Positions 27,669-35,892 of a stretch of 64,000 nucleotides of DNA are shown piece by piece; position 1 is the first letter of the stretch; each line of letters opens with the position of its first letter. The stretch spans positions 2,109,501-2,173,500 of the forward strand of contig NZ_CP071057.1 in the NCBI RefSeq assembly GCF_017161425.1, given 5' to 3'. Source of the DNA: Marinicauda algicola. Lineage in GTDB: Bacteria; Pseudomonadota; Alphaproteobacteria; Caulobacterales; Maricaulaceae. The notes below the pieces were generated by a model. That model did not search any database. It was not told the origin of the DNA and saw only the letters and a list, made by a program, of their open reading frames with translations. The position numbers were made by a program, and so were the translations under genes.

Positions 27669-28361
27669 ATGGCCTTCAAGATCGCATTCTCAGCAGCCTT
27701 CATCACCGTATCCCTCGCCACCGCCGCCCACGGGCAGACTGCACCCTCGGTCGAGGGCAATGTCAGCCTCGTGTCAGACTATCGCTTCCGGGGGATCTCG
27801 CTCAGCGACGAGACGCTGGCCCTCCAGGGCGGCCTCGACGCGAGCTGGCAGAGCGGATTCTACGTCGGGGCCTGGGGTTCGAGCATCGAGCCGGTCGGAG
27901 GCTCCGAACTCGAACTCGATCTCTATGCCGGCTATGGCGGCGAGATCGCCGAGGGCGTCTCCTTCGATGCTGGCGTGCTGGTCTATACCTATCCCGGCCA
28001 GGACGATTCCGCCTACGTGGAGCCCTACGCCTCGGTCACCGCCATGACCGGTCCTGCGCAGTCGACCCTGGGCATCGCCTATGCACCCGAGCAGGACAAT
28101 ATCGGCGATGACGACAATCTTTACGTCTACTATGCCGGCGAAGTCCCGCTCACCGGCGCAATCGGCCTCAGCTTCGGTGCCGGATACGAGAAGGGCGCGT
28201 TCGGCGATCCGGACGGCGATGGCGACGACAAGCTCAACTGGACGCTGGGCCTCAGCCTCGCCGCTGCCGGCCTCGACTGGGGCCTGGCCTATGTCGACAC
28301 GAGCGAGGATGTCGATACCGGGGACGCCCAGCTTGTCGTATCCGCAGGCCGGGCTTTCTGA
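27669..28361 (+). CDS. TorF family outer-membrane porin-like protein
   Basis: 230 residues with an N-terminal signal peptide cleaved after TAAHG. The mature start SVEGNVSLVSDYRFRGISLSD is the hallmark of the TorF/Gcw_chp family, followed by alternating beta strands rich in Gly, Tyr and acidic residues (AGYGGEI, SFDAGVLVYTYPG, SFGAGYEKGAFG). The C-terminus VVSAGRAF ends in phenylalanine as in outer-membrane barrels. It probably helps nitrogen compounds cross the outer membrane for AmtB. An AAGGAG ribosome-binding site precedes the ATG. A GCGGGCG/CGCCCGC hairpin at 27582-27605 lies between the two genes. Confidence 0.85.
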   Translation: MAFKIAFSAAFITVSLATAAHGQTAPSVEGNVSLVSDYRFRGISLSDETLALQGGLDASWQSGFYVGAWGSSIEPVGGSELELDLYAGYGGEIAEGVSFDAGVLVYTYPGQDDSAYVEPYASVTAMTGPAQSTLGIAYAPEQDNIGDDDNLYVYYAGEVPLTGAIGLSFGAGYEKGAFGDPDGDGDDKLNWTLGLSLAAAGLDWGLAYVDTSEDVDTGDAQLVVSAGRAF

Positions 28362-28393
28362 ACCCCGCGACAGCGCCGCATACGCAGGAGAGG

Positions 28394-28421
28394 AGCGCGC
28401 GCCATCGGCCGCGCTTCTTTT
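28394..28421 (+). terminator. Terminator after the amtB-torF unit
   Basis: AGCGCG (28394-28399) pairs with CGCGCT (28410-28415), with an inner GCC/GGC stem and a short loop, followed by TCTTTTC. The position just 33 bp past the porin stop supports termination of that operon. Confidence 0.65.
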
Positions 28422-28694
28422 CGTCAGGAGCCTCTCAGAGCGGCGAGGAAGGCCTGATCGTCGACGTCACCCCCGATCTTGAAGACGACGCCCTGCGCCC
28501 TCTTCTAGTGGAGATCCGGCCGTCTTTATCGGGAAGCTTGCGGTGGTATCGGACAAGCGCGAACCGGTCTTCAGAGTCACGGCGCGTCGCCTCGGGCGGC
28601 CCGCAGCCGACGCCGCTCGGAAGGCGTCGCGCTCCATAGGTCTTTGGAGGCATTCTTGAAGAATTTCAGGCGCCGTGGAGCCGGGCCGCGCCGC
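28422..28694. other. Intergenic region with no confident gene
   Basis: Between the porin terminator and the 3' end of the leftward helical protein. Short frames on the minus strand contain protein-like pieces (KFFKNASKDLW, DRFALVRYHRKLPDKDG) but in different frames and without a start, and an opposite-strand piece reads EEGLIVDVTPDLEDDALRPLL. This might be a decayed gene; nothing can be named. Confidence 0.3.
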
Positions 28695-29267
28695 TCAAGC
28701 GGTTTTCCTGTCACATCCTCCCTCGGCCTGCTCGCCGGCCGCGACGGCGATCTCGCAACGCCGAATATTGCGCCGGGTGAGCTGCTCGATCGTGTCCTGT
28801 CCAGGCGTGTCCAGACGATCCAGGGAGGCCTCATACGCCCTGATCGCGTGCCGGAAGGCGGCCGCGTCGCCATCGAGGTCGGCGATTTCCGCGTAGCTAT
28901 GGGCCATGATCCTCAAAAGGCTTGCGATATCGGCCGCCGAAAGGGTCAAGATGCCGGACGCAAGCACGCTCCTTACACGCTCGATACACTCAAACAGCGC
29001 CTGCCGATCGAGATGCGCCGAGCCAAGCTCATAGAACATCGCCGCCTCGGATCCTCGGGCCGCCAGCTGGATATCGGCGTGCCCGGCCGAGCATGCGCGC
29101 TCGGCGATGCGGCGGTACCCCGTCTGGATGGTCCTCAGACGGACCGGATCATCGGCTTCGATCGCGGCCTGGACGGCCTGGTCGAGGGTTTGCTTGGCCC
29201 GAGCGAGCGCGGCCCGTTCGCGGGCGCGGCTCCAGTCGTCCAGTCGTGAGACGATGGCGGCGATCAT
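28695..29267 (-). CDS. Helical (TPR-like) protein of unknown function
   Basis: 190 residues, all predicted alpha-helical, rich in Ala, Arg, Glu and Leu, with paired helices such as RTIQTGYRRIAERACSAGH, ALFECIERVRSVLASG and ADIASLLRIMAHSYAEIADL that suggest tetratricopeptide-like repeats. No signal peptide or membrane segment. The ATG at 29267 overlaps the stop of the upstream EF-hand gene (ATGA), so the two are translated together and may interact. I do not recognise the family. Confidence 0.7.
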   Translation of the reverse strand: MIAAIVSRLDDWSRARERAALARAKQTLDQAVQAAIEADDPVRLRTIQTGYRRIAERACSAGHADIQLAARGSEAAMFYELGSAHLDRQALFECIERVRSVLASGILTLSAADIASLLRIMAHSYAEIADLDGDAAAFRHAIRAYEASLDRLDTPGQDTIEQLTRRNIRRCEIAVAAGEQAEGGCDRKTA

Positions 29268-29788
29268 CGGCGCGCCTCCCCGTCGAGGGCCGCGTTCAGC
29301 TCCGCCTCGGTCAGGCGGCAATCGGCGTCGCGATCGACCTGATCGAAGCGCACCAGCGGCGCCGCGGCCAGCTCCGGGCGCGTGATGCGGCCGTCCTGGT
29401 CCGCGTCGAGGCGGGCGAACGCGATCCGCGCCGAAAGCCAGTTGAACTCGCCGGCCGCCGCCGCGCGGAATTCTGCGGGCTCAAGGCTCGCGTCCGCGTT
29501 TCGATCCTGCGCCCACAAAAGCGTCTGGCGCGCCTCGCGCGCCTCGTCGCAGGTGATGACGCCGTCACCGTCGAGATCGGCCCGGGCCGACGACAGCTCG
29601 ACCTGCGCCTGGGCCGGAACGGCCAGCGCCGCGCCCGTCAGGAAGCCGAGAACCAGGCATGCGATCGTGTACAGCGCCGCCAGGCGGGCGCTGGCGCGCT
29701 CGACCTCGAGGATCGACGCCGCGCGTCGATACGCGAAGGCGACGTGGTTGCCCGCCGCGCCTGGGCGAGCAAGGGTCTCAAGGCTCAT
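29264..29788 (-). CDS. Membrane-anchored EF-hand protein
   Basis: 174 residues from the ATG at 29788, chosen because GGAG lies six bases upstream; an ATG at 29800 has no such site. A basic N-terminal stretch of about 35 residues precedes one hydrophobic segment (LAALYTIACLVLGFLTGAAL) ending in an AQA-like cleavage site, so the rest is probably periplasmic. Four EF-hand-like loops follow: DLDGDGVITCDE, DRNADASLEPAE, DADQDGRITRPE and DRDADCRLTEAE. The first and third keep the ligands best. Two cysteines lie in the first and last loops. It diverges from the response regulator gene. Confidence 0.82.
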   Translation of the reverse strand: MSLETLARPGAAGNHVAFAYRRAASILEVERASARLAALYTIACLVLGFLTGAALAVPAQAQVELSSARADLDGDGVITCDEAREARQTLLWAQDRNADASLEPAEFRAAAAGEFNWLSARIAFARLDADQDGRITRPELAAAPLVRFDQVDRDADCRLTEAELNAALDGEARR

Positions 29789-29908
29789 CTCCAACTCCAT
29801 TCACCACAACGCCGGTCCATCCGGCACGGTGGGAGTGAAGCAGGTCGAGTTTGCCGCAAATCGATCCGGAGGAGGTTTTTTATCGCCGTCGGTGACCGGC
29901 GCGCCCGC

Positions 29909-29926
29909 CCGTTACAAATCGTCAAA
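29909..29926. promoter_or_regulatory. Direct-repeat operator, copy A
   Basis: CCGTTACAAATCGTCAAA on the plus strand, 44 bp before the response regulator ATG. It is two half sites, CGTTACA and CGTCAAA, whose starts are exactly 10 bp apart, the spacing used by OmpR-family regulators. The same element with one substitution occurs at 33951-33968 upstream of the EF-hand operon. It lies between divergent genes and could serve both. Confidence 0.65.
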
Positions 29927-29970
29927 ATTTCCCGGCTAGACAGGGCGAAGCGGGGGGACGCCATATCGTG

Positions 29971-30696
29971 ATGATGGCCAGACCGAACATACTGATCGTC
30001 GATGACGACGCTGAGATCCGCCAGCTCGTGAGCGAGCTGGTGAAACGCCACGGCATGCAGGCGTTCCAGGCCCGCGACGTGGCTCAGGCCGACATGCTGT
30101 TCGACAGCGCGTCGATCGATCTGGTGATCCTCGACGTGATGATGCCGGGCGAGGACGGGACATCCTTCTGCCGCCGGCTCCGATCGCAATCGGGCGTGCC
30201 GATCATCATGCTCACCGCCCTTGGAGAAGAGGTGGACCGGATCGTCGGGCTGGAGATGGGCGCGGATGATTACCTGCCGAAGCCGTTCAGCCCGCGCGAA
30301 CTCATGGCCCGCATCAAGAACATCCTGCGCCGCGCGCCGCCGGCGCTGCCGGGCGAGGCCCGGCGCCTGGTCAACAGTTACCGGTTCGAGGGACTGCAGC
30401 TCGATCCCGACGCGCGAACGCTGTTTCGCGCCGACGGCAGCGATGTGGGGCTGACCTCCGGGGAGTTCGCGCTCCTGCTCACCCTGGTGGAGCGCGCGCC
30501 GCGAGTCCTGAGCCGCGATCAGCTGCTCGATCTGACCCGCGGCGCGGCCGCCAATCCGTTCGACCGCAGCATCGACGCGCAGGTCAGCCGCCTGCGGCGC
30601 AAGCTGAAGGCCGAGACCGGCGACGTCGATTTCATCAAGACGGTGCGCAATATCGGCTACGCATTCTCCGCCAAGGTGGAAAGCCGCAAGACATGA
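29971..30696 (+). CDS. OmpR/PhoB-family response regulator
   Basis: About 241 residues. The receiver domain has the acidic pocket VDDD, phosphoacceptor Asp in LVILDVMMPGEDG (about residue 55), the conserved Thr in IIMLTAL and Lys in DYLPKPF. The C-terminal winged helix contains LTSGEFALLLTLVERAPRVLSRDQLLDL and RSIDAQVSRLRRKL, with VRNIGYAFSA at the end. GTG at 29968, ATG at 29971 and ATG at 29974 are all possible starts. Its stop overlaps the histidine kinase ATG. It probably binds the direct repeats at 29909 and 33951, thereby controlling itself and the EF-hand genes; that is inference. Confidence 0.93.
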   Translation: MMARPNILIVDDDAEIRQLVSELVKRHGMQAFQARDVAQADMLFDSASIDLVILDVMMPGEDGTSFCRRLRSQSGVPIIMLTALGEEVDRIVGLEMGADDYLPKPFSPRELMARIKNILRRAPPALPGEARRLVNSYRFEGLQLDPDARTLFRADGSDVGLTSGEFALLLTLVERAPRVLSRDQLLDLTRGAAANPFDRSIDAQVSRLRRKLKAETGDVDFIKTVRNIGYAFSAKVESRKT

Positions 30697-32054
30697 CCGG
30701 TGCGGCGAGGCTTGCGCGCGCGCCGGCATTCCATGTCGTGCTGGTTTCGGTGTCGGCGATCGCCTGGTTCGTGATCGGCGCCGCCCTGCTGTCCCAATTC
30801 CCGCTTGTCTTTCACCTTGTTCCCGGCGCGGTTGAAGAGACGACCGCCGACATCGCAGAGTTGGTCGAACTGATGGAGGCGATCCCGGCCGACGCGCGGC
30901 CGCTGGCCGCCCGGGCGTTCTCAAGTCCCACCCGCGACGCGCGTCTGGCGGACGGCTTCCCCGACCGGTCGGACGACGACCAGTCGATGGTCCGGATGCT
31001 GCGCGGCGCACGGCCCGGATCGCTTCTGTCGGCGCGGGAGATGCAGGTGCGCAGGGTCGAGTACCGTGAACTCCTGCCCCGCTCCCGTGAGGCGGACGGT
31101 CTGCGGGTGTTCGCGCTCGCCGCCAACGAATTGTCGATCCGCCTGAAGGATGGCGAAGTCCTCGTGATCTGGATCAGCCCGCTGGGCCTTGTGGGCGGCA
31201 GGGGCCTGCCGATGCTCGCCATCGCGGTCCTGGCGCTGCTTGTCTTCAGCGTGGCCGGCACGCTGGGATTCCGCTATGCGCTGGGAAGCCTTCGCAAGCT
31301 GGAGGCGTCCGCGGCGGGGTTTCAGCCGGGCAGAGGCGCAAGCGTGGTCGAGGAGGCCGGCCCGTCGCAGGTGCGCCAGCTGACCAAGGCGCTCAACGCC
31401 ATGCAGCTGCGCATCGACCAGCTGACCCGGGAACGGTCCTTCCTAGTCGCCGGGGTGGCGCATGACATCCGCACCCATATCACCCGCATGCGCCTGCGGA
31501 TCGATCAGCTCCGCTCGCCGAAGAAGGCGGCCCTCGAGACCGATCTCAGCCGGACCGAGCAGCTGCTCGACGATCTGATGGTCTACGCCCGCGCCGATCG
31601 CCATGACGGGGTCGCCGAACTCATCGATCTGGGCGAGCTGCTCGACGCGCTCGCCGCCGAACAGGCGTTCGACCTGCCGCGCTCGGGCTGCGGGGCCGGC
31701 TTCGTCATCGCCGCCGATCGCGCGGCGCTGGAGCGGGCGTTCTCCAATCTGATCAGCAACGCCTGGAAGTATGGCGAGGCCGCGCGTGTGCGCTGCAGGC
31801 GGGACGGCGCCGGTTTCGAAGTCAGCATCGAGGATGACGGCCCCGGTATACCCGAAGGCCATCTTCACCGCGTCATGGATCCGTTCTACCGGGTGGAACC
31901 GTCGCGAAACCCGGACACGGGCGGTACGGGTCTGGGCCTGACCATCGCGCGCGATCTCCTCTCCGCGCAGGGCGCAGCCCTGCGGCTCGAGAACCGGCTG
32001 GAGGGGGGCTTGCGCGCCGTGGTCACCTTCCCGCCGGAAAGCCGGATCGACTAG
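30693..32054 (+). CDS. Sensor histidine kinase
   Basis: 453 residues. Two membrane helices (about 13-33 and 172-195) bracket a roughly 135-residue periplasmic sensor region with no recognised domain. A HAMP-like linker follows. The H-box is AGVAHDIRTHITRMRLRID (His about 255), N-box NLISNAWKYG, G1 EDDGPGIP and G2 GTGLGLTIA, so autokinase activity should be intact. Translationally coupled to the response regulator (ATGA). Its 3' end overlaps the convergent desaturase gene by 32 bp. The neighbouring periplasmic EF-hand proteins suggest Ca2+ or envelope stress as the signal; this is unproven. Confidence 0.92.
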   Translation: MTGAARLARAPAFHVVLVSVSAIAWFVIGAALLSQFPLVFHLVPGAVEETTADIAELVELMEAIPADARPLAARAFSSPTRDARLADGFPDRSDDDQSMVRMLRGARPGSLLSAREMQVRRVEYRELLPRSREADGLRVFALAANELSIRLKDGEVLVIWISPLGLVGGRGLPMLAIAVLALLVFSVAGTLGFRYALGSLRKLEASAAGFQPGRGASVVEEAGPSQVRQLTKALNAMQLRIDQLTRERSFLVAGVAHDIRTHITRMRLRIDQLRSPKKAALETDLSRTEQLLDDLMVYARADRHDGVAELIDLGELLDALAAEQAFDLPRSGCGAGFVIAADRAALERAFSNLISNAWKYGEAARVRCRRDGAGFEVSIEDDGPGIPEGHLHRVMDPFYRVEPSRNPDTGGTGLGLTIARDLLSAQGAALRLENRLEGGLRAVVTFPPESRID

Positions 32055-32823
32055 GCGCGTCACGCGTCTGCAGCGTCCGCGGCGGTTTGAACGTCCCGAA
32101 CAGCCGATCCCAGATCAGCGTGTAGAGCCCGTAGTTCCCGCGATAGGTCCGGTGATGGTGATTGTGCACGGTGGCCGAGTTGAGGGCTCCAAGGATCGGG
32201 TGCGTCAGCCACCAGCGCGGGTACACCTCCACGCCCAGGTGGCCGATCACGTTCAGGACAACCGAGATGAACGTGAAGATCAGCACCATGGTGGCGCTGA
32301 CCGGAACGATGCAGATCAGGAGCACCACGCCGGCGAGCTCCACGACCGCTTCAAGGGGATGGAAGCTGAAGGCCGCAAGAGGAGTGGGATTGGTCGAGCG
32401 GTGATGCACAGCGTGCACGCGCTCATATACGCCCGGCGCATGCATCAGCCGGTGAGCGGCGTAGAAGTACGCGTCGTGCCCGAAGAACAAGATCGCCAGC
32501 GCGACGAACTCCCACGCCAGGCCATGCTTGCCGAACTCGGGATAGAGCTTGAAGATCGGCCAGACCTGGTGGACGGCGATGAGCCCCGCCAGCACGACCG
32601 AGAAGATCATCAGCGAAACCACTGACCAGAAAAGCTCCCTGCGGATCTGCGCGCCGGAGATCGGGATCTTCTGCAGGCGGACCGGATCGACCCGGCGTCT
32701 GAAGAGCGCCAGCAGCGCCGTCGCCCCGCCTGCGATCAGCGTGTAGCGCAAGATCAGGGAGGCGAAGAGGACCGCCGGCAGCCAGATCGCGGGCAGTCCA
32801 ACGAGAAACTCATGAGGGGTCAT
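32023..32823 (-). CDS. Sterol desaturase / fatty acid hydroxylase family protein
   Basis: 266 residues, about four to five membrane helices, with the full set of di-iron histidine motifs: HDAYFYAAHRLMH, HAVHHRS and HNHHH. The family hydroxylates or desaturates lipids in the membrane; the substrate here (hopanoid, carotenoid, fatty acid or ornithine lipid) cannot be assigned. It is the third gene of a leftward operon after two EF-hand genes, starting 60 bp below the second one. Its last 32 bp overlap the end of the kinase gene on the other strand. Confidence 0.9.
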   Translation of the reverse strand: MTPHEFLVGLPAIWLPAVLFASLILRYTLIAGGATALLALFRRRVDPVRLQKIPISGAQIRRELFWSVVSLMIFSVVLAGLIAVHQVWPIFKLYPEFGKHGLAWEFVALAILFFGHDAYFYAAHRLMHAPGVYERVHAVHHRSTNPTPLAAFSFHPLEAVVELAGVVLLICIVPVSATMVLIFTFISVVLNVIGHLGVEVYPRWWLTHPILGALNSATVHNHHHRTYRGNYGLYTLIWDRLFGTFKPPRTLQTRDAPSRSGFPAGR

Positions 32824-32883
32824 GGGAGTGCACCGTGTCGAAGAGACAGCGGCGGCGGCGCAAGGCGCCGCCGCCGCTCACGC

Positions 32884-33360
32884 TCATGGGGTCTGACGAA
32901 GCCGGCGGGCGGGGCGATCCTGGATCGCCGCAAGCTCCTCGGCCGAAAGCACCCCGTCGGCGTTCCGGTCGGCCCGGTCGAAGCCCGGCGTCGGCGTGGC
33001 CAGAAACTCCGCTTCGGAGATCAGGCCGTCGCCGTCGGCGTCAGCGGGAGGGCGCGAGCGCTCCCGGCCCTGCTCGAGGGCCGTCAGCGCCGCGCGGACG
33101 CGGGGATCGGGCGCCTGGCCCGGCCGTTGGGGCGACGGCGCGGCGGCGCAGTCGGACTCATCCAGAAAGCCGTCCGCGTTCTGGTCCATGCGGTCGAACG
33201 CCCGCGAGCGGGCGAGGTCGTACTCCTCACGCGTGACGGCGCCGTCGCCGTCGAGATCGGCCTGCGCCAGAAGCGCGTCGAGCCGCTCGCCGGAGGGCTG
33301 GACCGGCTGGGCGGAGGGCAGCAGCGCCAACGCCGCGAGTGCGGAGATCAGGGCGGACAT
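32884..33360 (-). CDS. Secreted EF-hand protein
   Basis: 158 residues with a signal peptide (MSALISALAALALLPSAQP). Four EF-hand-like loops: DLDGDGAVTREE, DQNADGFLDESD, DADGDGLISEAE and DRNADGVLSAEE, the first and third near-perfect Ca2+ ligands. Pro/Gln-rich linkers separate two pairs. A likely periplasmic calcium buffer or sensor. Lies 32 bp below another EF-hand gene and is read with it. Confidence 0.88.
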   Translation of the reverse strand: MSALISALAALALLPSAQPVQPSGERLDALLAQADLDGDGAVTREEYDLARSRAFDRMDQNADGFLDESDCAAAPSPQRPGQAPDPRVRAALTALEQGRERSRPPADADGDGLISEAEFLATPTPGFDRADRNADGVLSAEELAAIQDRPARRLRQTP

Positions 33361-33392
33361 GGTCAGCCTCCTCTTCGTGCTGGAGCCCGGGC

Positions 33393-33857
33393 TCAGAGCG
33401 GGGCGAGATTGCGCGCTTCGCCGCGATCCACGGCGCCGTCGCCATTGCGGTCGGCGGCGTCGAAAGCCGCGCTGGCGGCGCCCAGATAGGCCGACTGGCT
33501 GATGGTCCCGTCTTCGGCGAGCTGGTTGAAGCGGATGCGCACGCCCTCCTCGAACTCGGAGCGGTGCAGGGAGACGCCGCTGACCGGCTCGGGGAACTGG
33601 CGGACTTCGCCGCGGGTCAGCTCGCCGTCGCCGTTGCGGTCGGCGAGGTCGAACTCCTGGAGGCGGACGGACACGTACTCCGCCTCATCGATGGCGAGGC
33701 TGGAATCGGCATCGATATAGGCGAAGCGCGCTTCGGCGATCGCCATGAACGCGTCCTTGTTGGCGGCGCCGTCGCCGAGGGTCGGCGCGGAGCTTTGGGC
33801 CAGGGCTGCGGCCGGGGCCGCGAGGACCAGCGCGGCGGCGAGGGTGATCTTCAGCAT
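33393..33857 (-). CDS. Secreted EF-hand protein
   Basis: 154 residues, signal peptide MLKITLAAALVLAAPAAALA followed by QSSAP. Loops DADSSLAIDEAE, DRNGDGELTRGE, a degenerate LAEDGTISQSA and DRNGDGAVDRGE match EF-hands; two are canonical. First gene of the EF-hand/EF-hand/desaturase operon. The 18-bp direct repeat shared with the response regulator promoter lies about 94 bp upstream. Confidence 0.88.
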   Translation of the reverse strand: MLKITLAAALVLAAPAAALAQSSAPTLGDGAANKDAFMAIAEARFAYIDADSSLAIDEAEYVSVRLQEFDLADRNGDGELTRGEVRQFPEPVSGVSLHRSEFEEGVRIRFNQLAEDGTISQSAYLGAASAAFDAADRNGDGAVDRGEARNLAPL

Positions 33858-33950
33858 TTCAAGTCTCCATCAAGACATTGGAGCACGAAGGCCTGTCCCC
33901 CGTGCATGATGGGACTTTCGGCTGCGGGATTGACCGAGAGTTCGGCGCAA

Positions 33951-33968
33951 TTTGACGGTTTGTAACGG
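33951..33968. promoter_or_regulatory. Direct-repeat operator, copy B
   Basis: TTTGACGGTTTGTAACGG on the plus strand; its complement CCGTTACAAACCGTCAAA matches copy A at 29909-29926 in 17 of 18 bases and in the same orientation relative to the controlled gene. Half sites again start 10 bp apart. It is placed to act on the leftward EF-hand operon starting at 33857. Confidence 0.65.
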
Positions 33969-34130
33969 TCGCCAAGGAGAAGCAGGATCAGGGCTTCCTG
34001 CGGAAATGCCGTGTGGAATTGCCCGATCAGCCGGCCGCAGCTCTCGGCGCCGCCGGCGGTTTCAAAACAGGCGGCGAGGACGCTGCTATTCCGCGCCTCT
34101 CGGGACGGAGACGGACTTCCGGGAAAATCA

Positions 34131-34220
34131 TGGCGGTGAGGGTGGGATTCGAACCCACGAGACGGTTGCCCGCCTACACGCGTTCCAGGCGTGCGCCTTC
34201 GACCACTCGGCCACCTCACC
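34131..34220 (-). tRNA. tRNA-Ser (anticodon GGA)
   Basis: The minus strand reads GGTGAGGTGGCCGAGTGG at the 5' end and finishes with GGTTCGAATCCCACC, CCTCACC, discriminator G and an encoded CCA. The acceptor arms GGTGAGG/CCTCACC pair fully. The anticodon loop is CTGGAAC, giving GGA. The long variable arm expected for serine tRNA is present; total 90 bases with CCA. Confidence 0.97.
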
Positions 34221-34406
34221 TCGCGAGGGGCGATACGTAATCGAACCTCGCGGCCAGTCAAGCAAGCAGAGCCGCACCCCGCGCGCCCGCGTGCAGGCGC
34301 GGGGCCGCGCGGGCGTCCGGCGAGGCCCGGCCGGGGGCTTGCCGGGTCCGGGCGCAGGCCCCTAAACTCGCCCCCGGTCCGGCACGCGGTGCTCCAGGAG
34401 TTGGCC

Positions 34407-34745
34407 ATGGTCGTGGACACCGAAATCCCGCTTCGCAGGGGCGAGCCCGAAGGGCTGCGCCGCCTGATCCTAATCGTCTCCTTCATCCTCGGCCCGCTGA
34501 CGGTGTTCGCCGTCTCCGAATACGTCACGGGCGGATATTATCTGCGCCTGCTCGCCTCGTTCGGCGCGCTGTCCTTCGACCCGCCCGGCGCCGGCCTCGT
34601 CGCGCTCGGGCGCAAGATGTTCACCGCCTTCCTCTGGCTGCCGAGCCTCTACATCGCGACCGGGGCCTCGTGCGCCTACGCCATCCTGACCCTGCTGGTC
34701 CTGAAGCCGGTCACCTGGTGGCGCGCGGCGCGGTCGAGGGCCTGA
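34407..34745 (+). CDS. Small membrane protein of unknown function
   Basis: 112 residues from an ATG with AGGAG eight bases upstream. Two hydrophobic segments: LILIVSFILGPLTVFAVSEYV and, later, LYIATGASCAYAILTLLVL, separated by a loop rich in Gly, Phe and Leu. The ends are charged. I do not recognise a family. It converges on the antiporter gene with an 8-bp gap. Confidence 0.65.
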   Translation: MVVDTEIPLRRGEPEGLRRLILIVSFILGPLTVFAVSEYVTGGYYLRLLASFGALSFDPPGAGLVALGRKMFTAFLWLPSLYIATGASCAYAILTLLVLKPVTWWRAARSRA

Positions 34746-34753
34746 GCCGCGCC

Positions 34754-35710
34754 TCAGACCGCCCCGCTCCAGGCGAGCCAGGCGATATAGGCCGCGTAGA
34801 GCACCAGCAATATCCCGCCCTCGCGCCGGTCGATCTTCGCCCCGGTGGTGGCGAAGGCGATCAGCAGGCCGCTCGCGGCGAGCATGACCAGGAGGTCGAG
34901 GCCGGCCAGGCGCGCGGGCACCTCGAACGGGGTCACCAGCGCGGCGACGCCGAGAATCCCCAGCCCGTTGAAGATGTTCGAGCCGATGATGTTGCCGAAG
35001 GCGAGATCGCCCTCGCCCTTGCGCGCCGCGCTGATCGAGGCGGCGAGTTCGGGCAGCGAGGTGCCGACCGCGACGATGGTCAGCCCGATCACGGCCTCCG
35101 ACACGCCGAGCGCGGTGGCGATGTCGACCGCGCCGGACACCAGCCGGTTCGCCCCGATCAGGAGCAGCACGAGCCCGCCGAGCGTGAAGACCAGGGCCAG
35201 GGCCACGCCGTCGGCCGGGCTCACCATGCCCGCCTCGCGCTCGTGCAGCGCGGCGGCGGCGTCACGGGTTCTCCGGTCGAGCCAGTAGGTCAGGCCGATA
35301 TAGACGAAGAGGGCGAGCACGAGCCCGGCGCCCGTGACCCGGTTCATCGGCAGGAAGGCGAGCGCGCCGGCCATGACCAGCATGGCGAGCGCCAGCGAGG
35401 TGCCGTCGCGCCGGAAGGCGGCCGGATCGACGATCACCGGGGCGAGCGCGGCCGAGGCGCCGAGGATCAGCAGGATGTTGGCGATGTTCGATCCCACCAC
35501 ATTGCCCACGGCCACTCCCGGCGAGCCGGAGAGCGCGGCCTGGACCGAGGTGATGAGCTCGGGCGCGGAGGTGCCGAAGCCGACGATGACCGCGCCGATG
35601 ACGAGCGGGGACACGCCGAAGCGGCGCGCGAGCCCGGTCGCCCCGCGCACCAGGATTTCCCCGCCGACGAACAGCAGGACGAGACCGATCAGCACATAGA
35701 GGTAGGACAT
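34754..35710 (-). CDS. Calcium/sodium antiporter (CaCA family, YrbG type)
   Basis: 318 residues with about ten membrane helices in two inverted halves. Each half has the alpha-repeat motif: VGFGTSAPELITSVQAAL with VGNVVGSNIANILLILG, and VAVGTSLPELAASISAA with GNIIGSNIFNGLGILG. These carry the ion-binding Glu and Asn/Asp. Start at 35710 precedes MSYLYVLIGLVLLFVGGEILV; further upstream sequence is not membrane-like. Exports Ca2+ in exchange for Na+ or H+. It lies close to the EF-hand gene group, which may be meaningful. Confidence 0.93.
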   Translation of the reverse strand: MSYLYVLIGLVLLFVGGEILVRGATGLARRFGVSPLVIGAVIVGFGTSAPELITSVQAALSGSPGVAVGNVVGSNIANILLILGASAALAPVIVDPAAFRRDGTSLALAMLVMAGALAFLPMNRVTGAGLVLALFVYIGLTYWLDRRTRDAAAALHEREAGMVSPADGVALALVFTLGGLVLLLIGANRLVSGAVDIATALGVSEAVIGLTIVAVGTSLPELAASISAARKGEGDLAFGNIIGSNIFNGLGILGVAALVTPFEVPARLAGLDLLVMLAASGLLIAFATTGAKIDRREGGILLVLYAAYIAWLAWSGAV

Positions 35711-35892
35711 GCGTTCCCCGCTGGAAGACTGCGACGCGCCGGCACCCGGCCGGCACGAGCTATGGAGAAAATCTCGCGCTTGTGAAGAGGGTTCCGCGCA
35801 TCCCCGCTGACGAACGCGTTCCGGCGCACTATGTAGACGCCGACGCGCGCACATCCCCACCTGCCGCCGCGCGCCCGACTGGAGGTTAAGCC

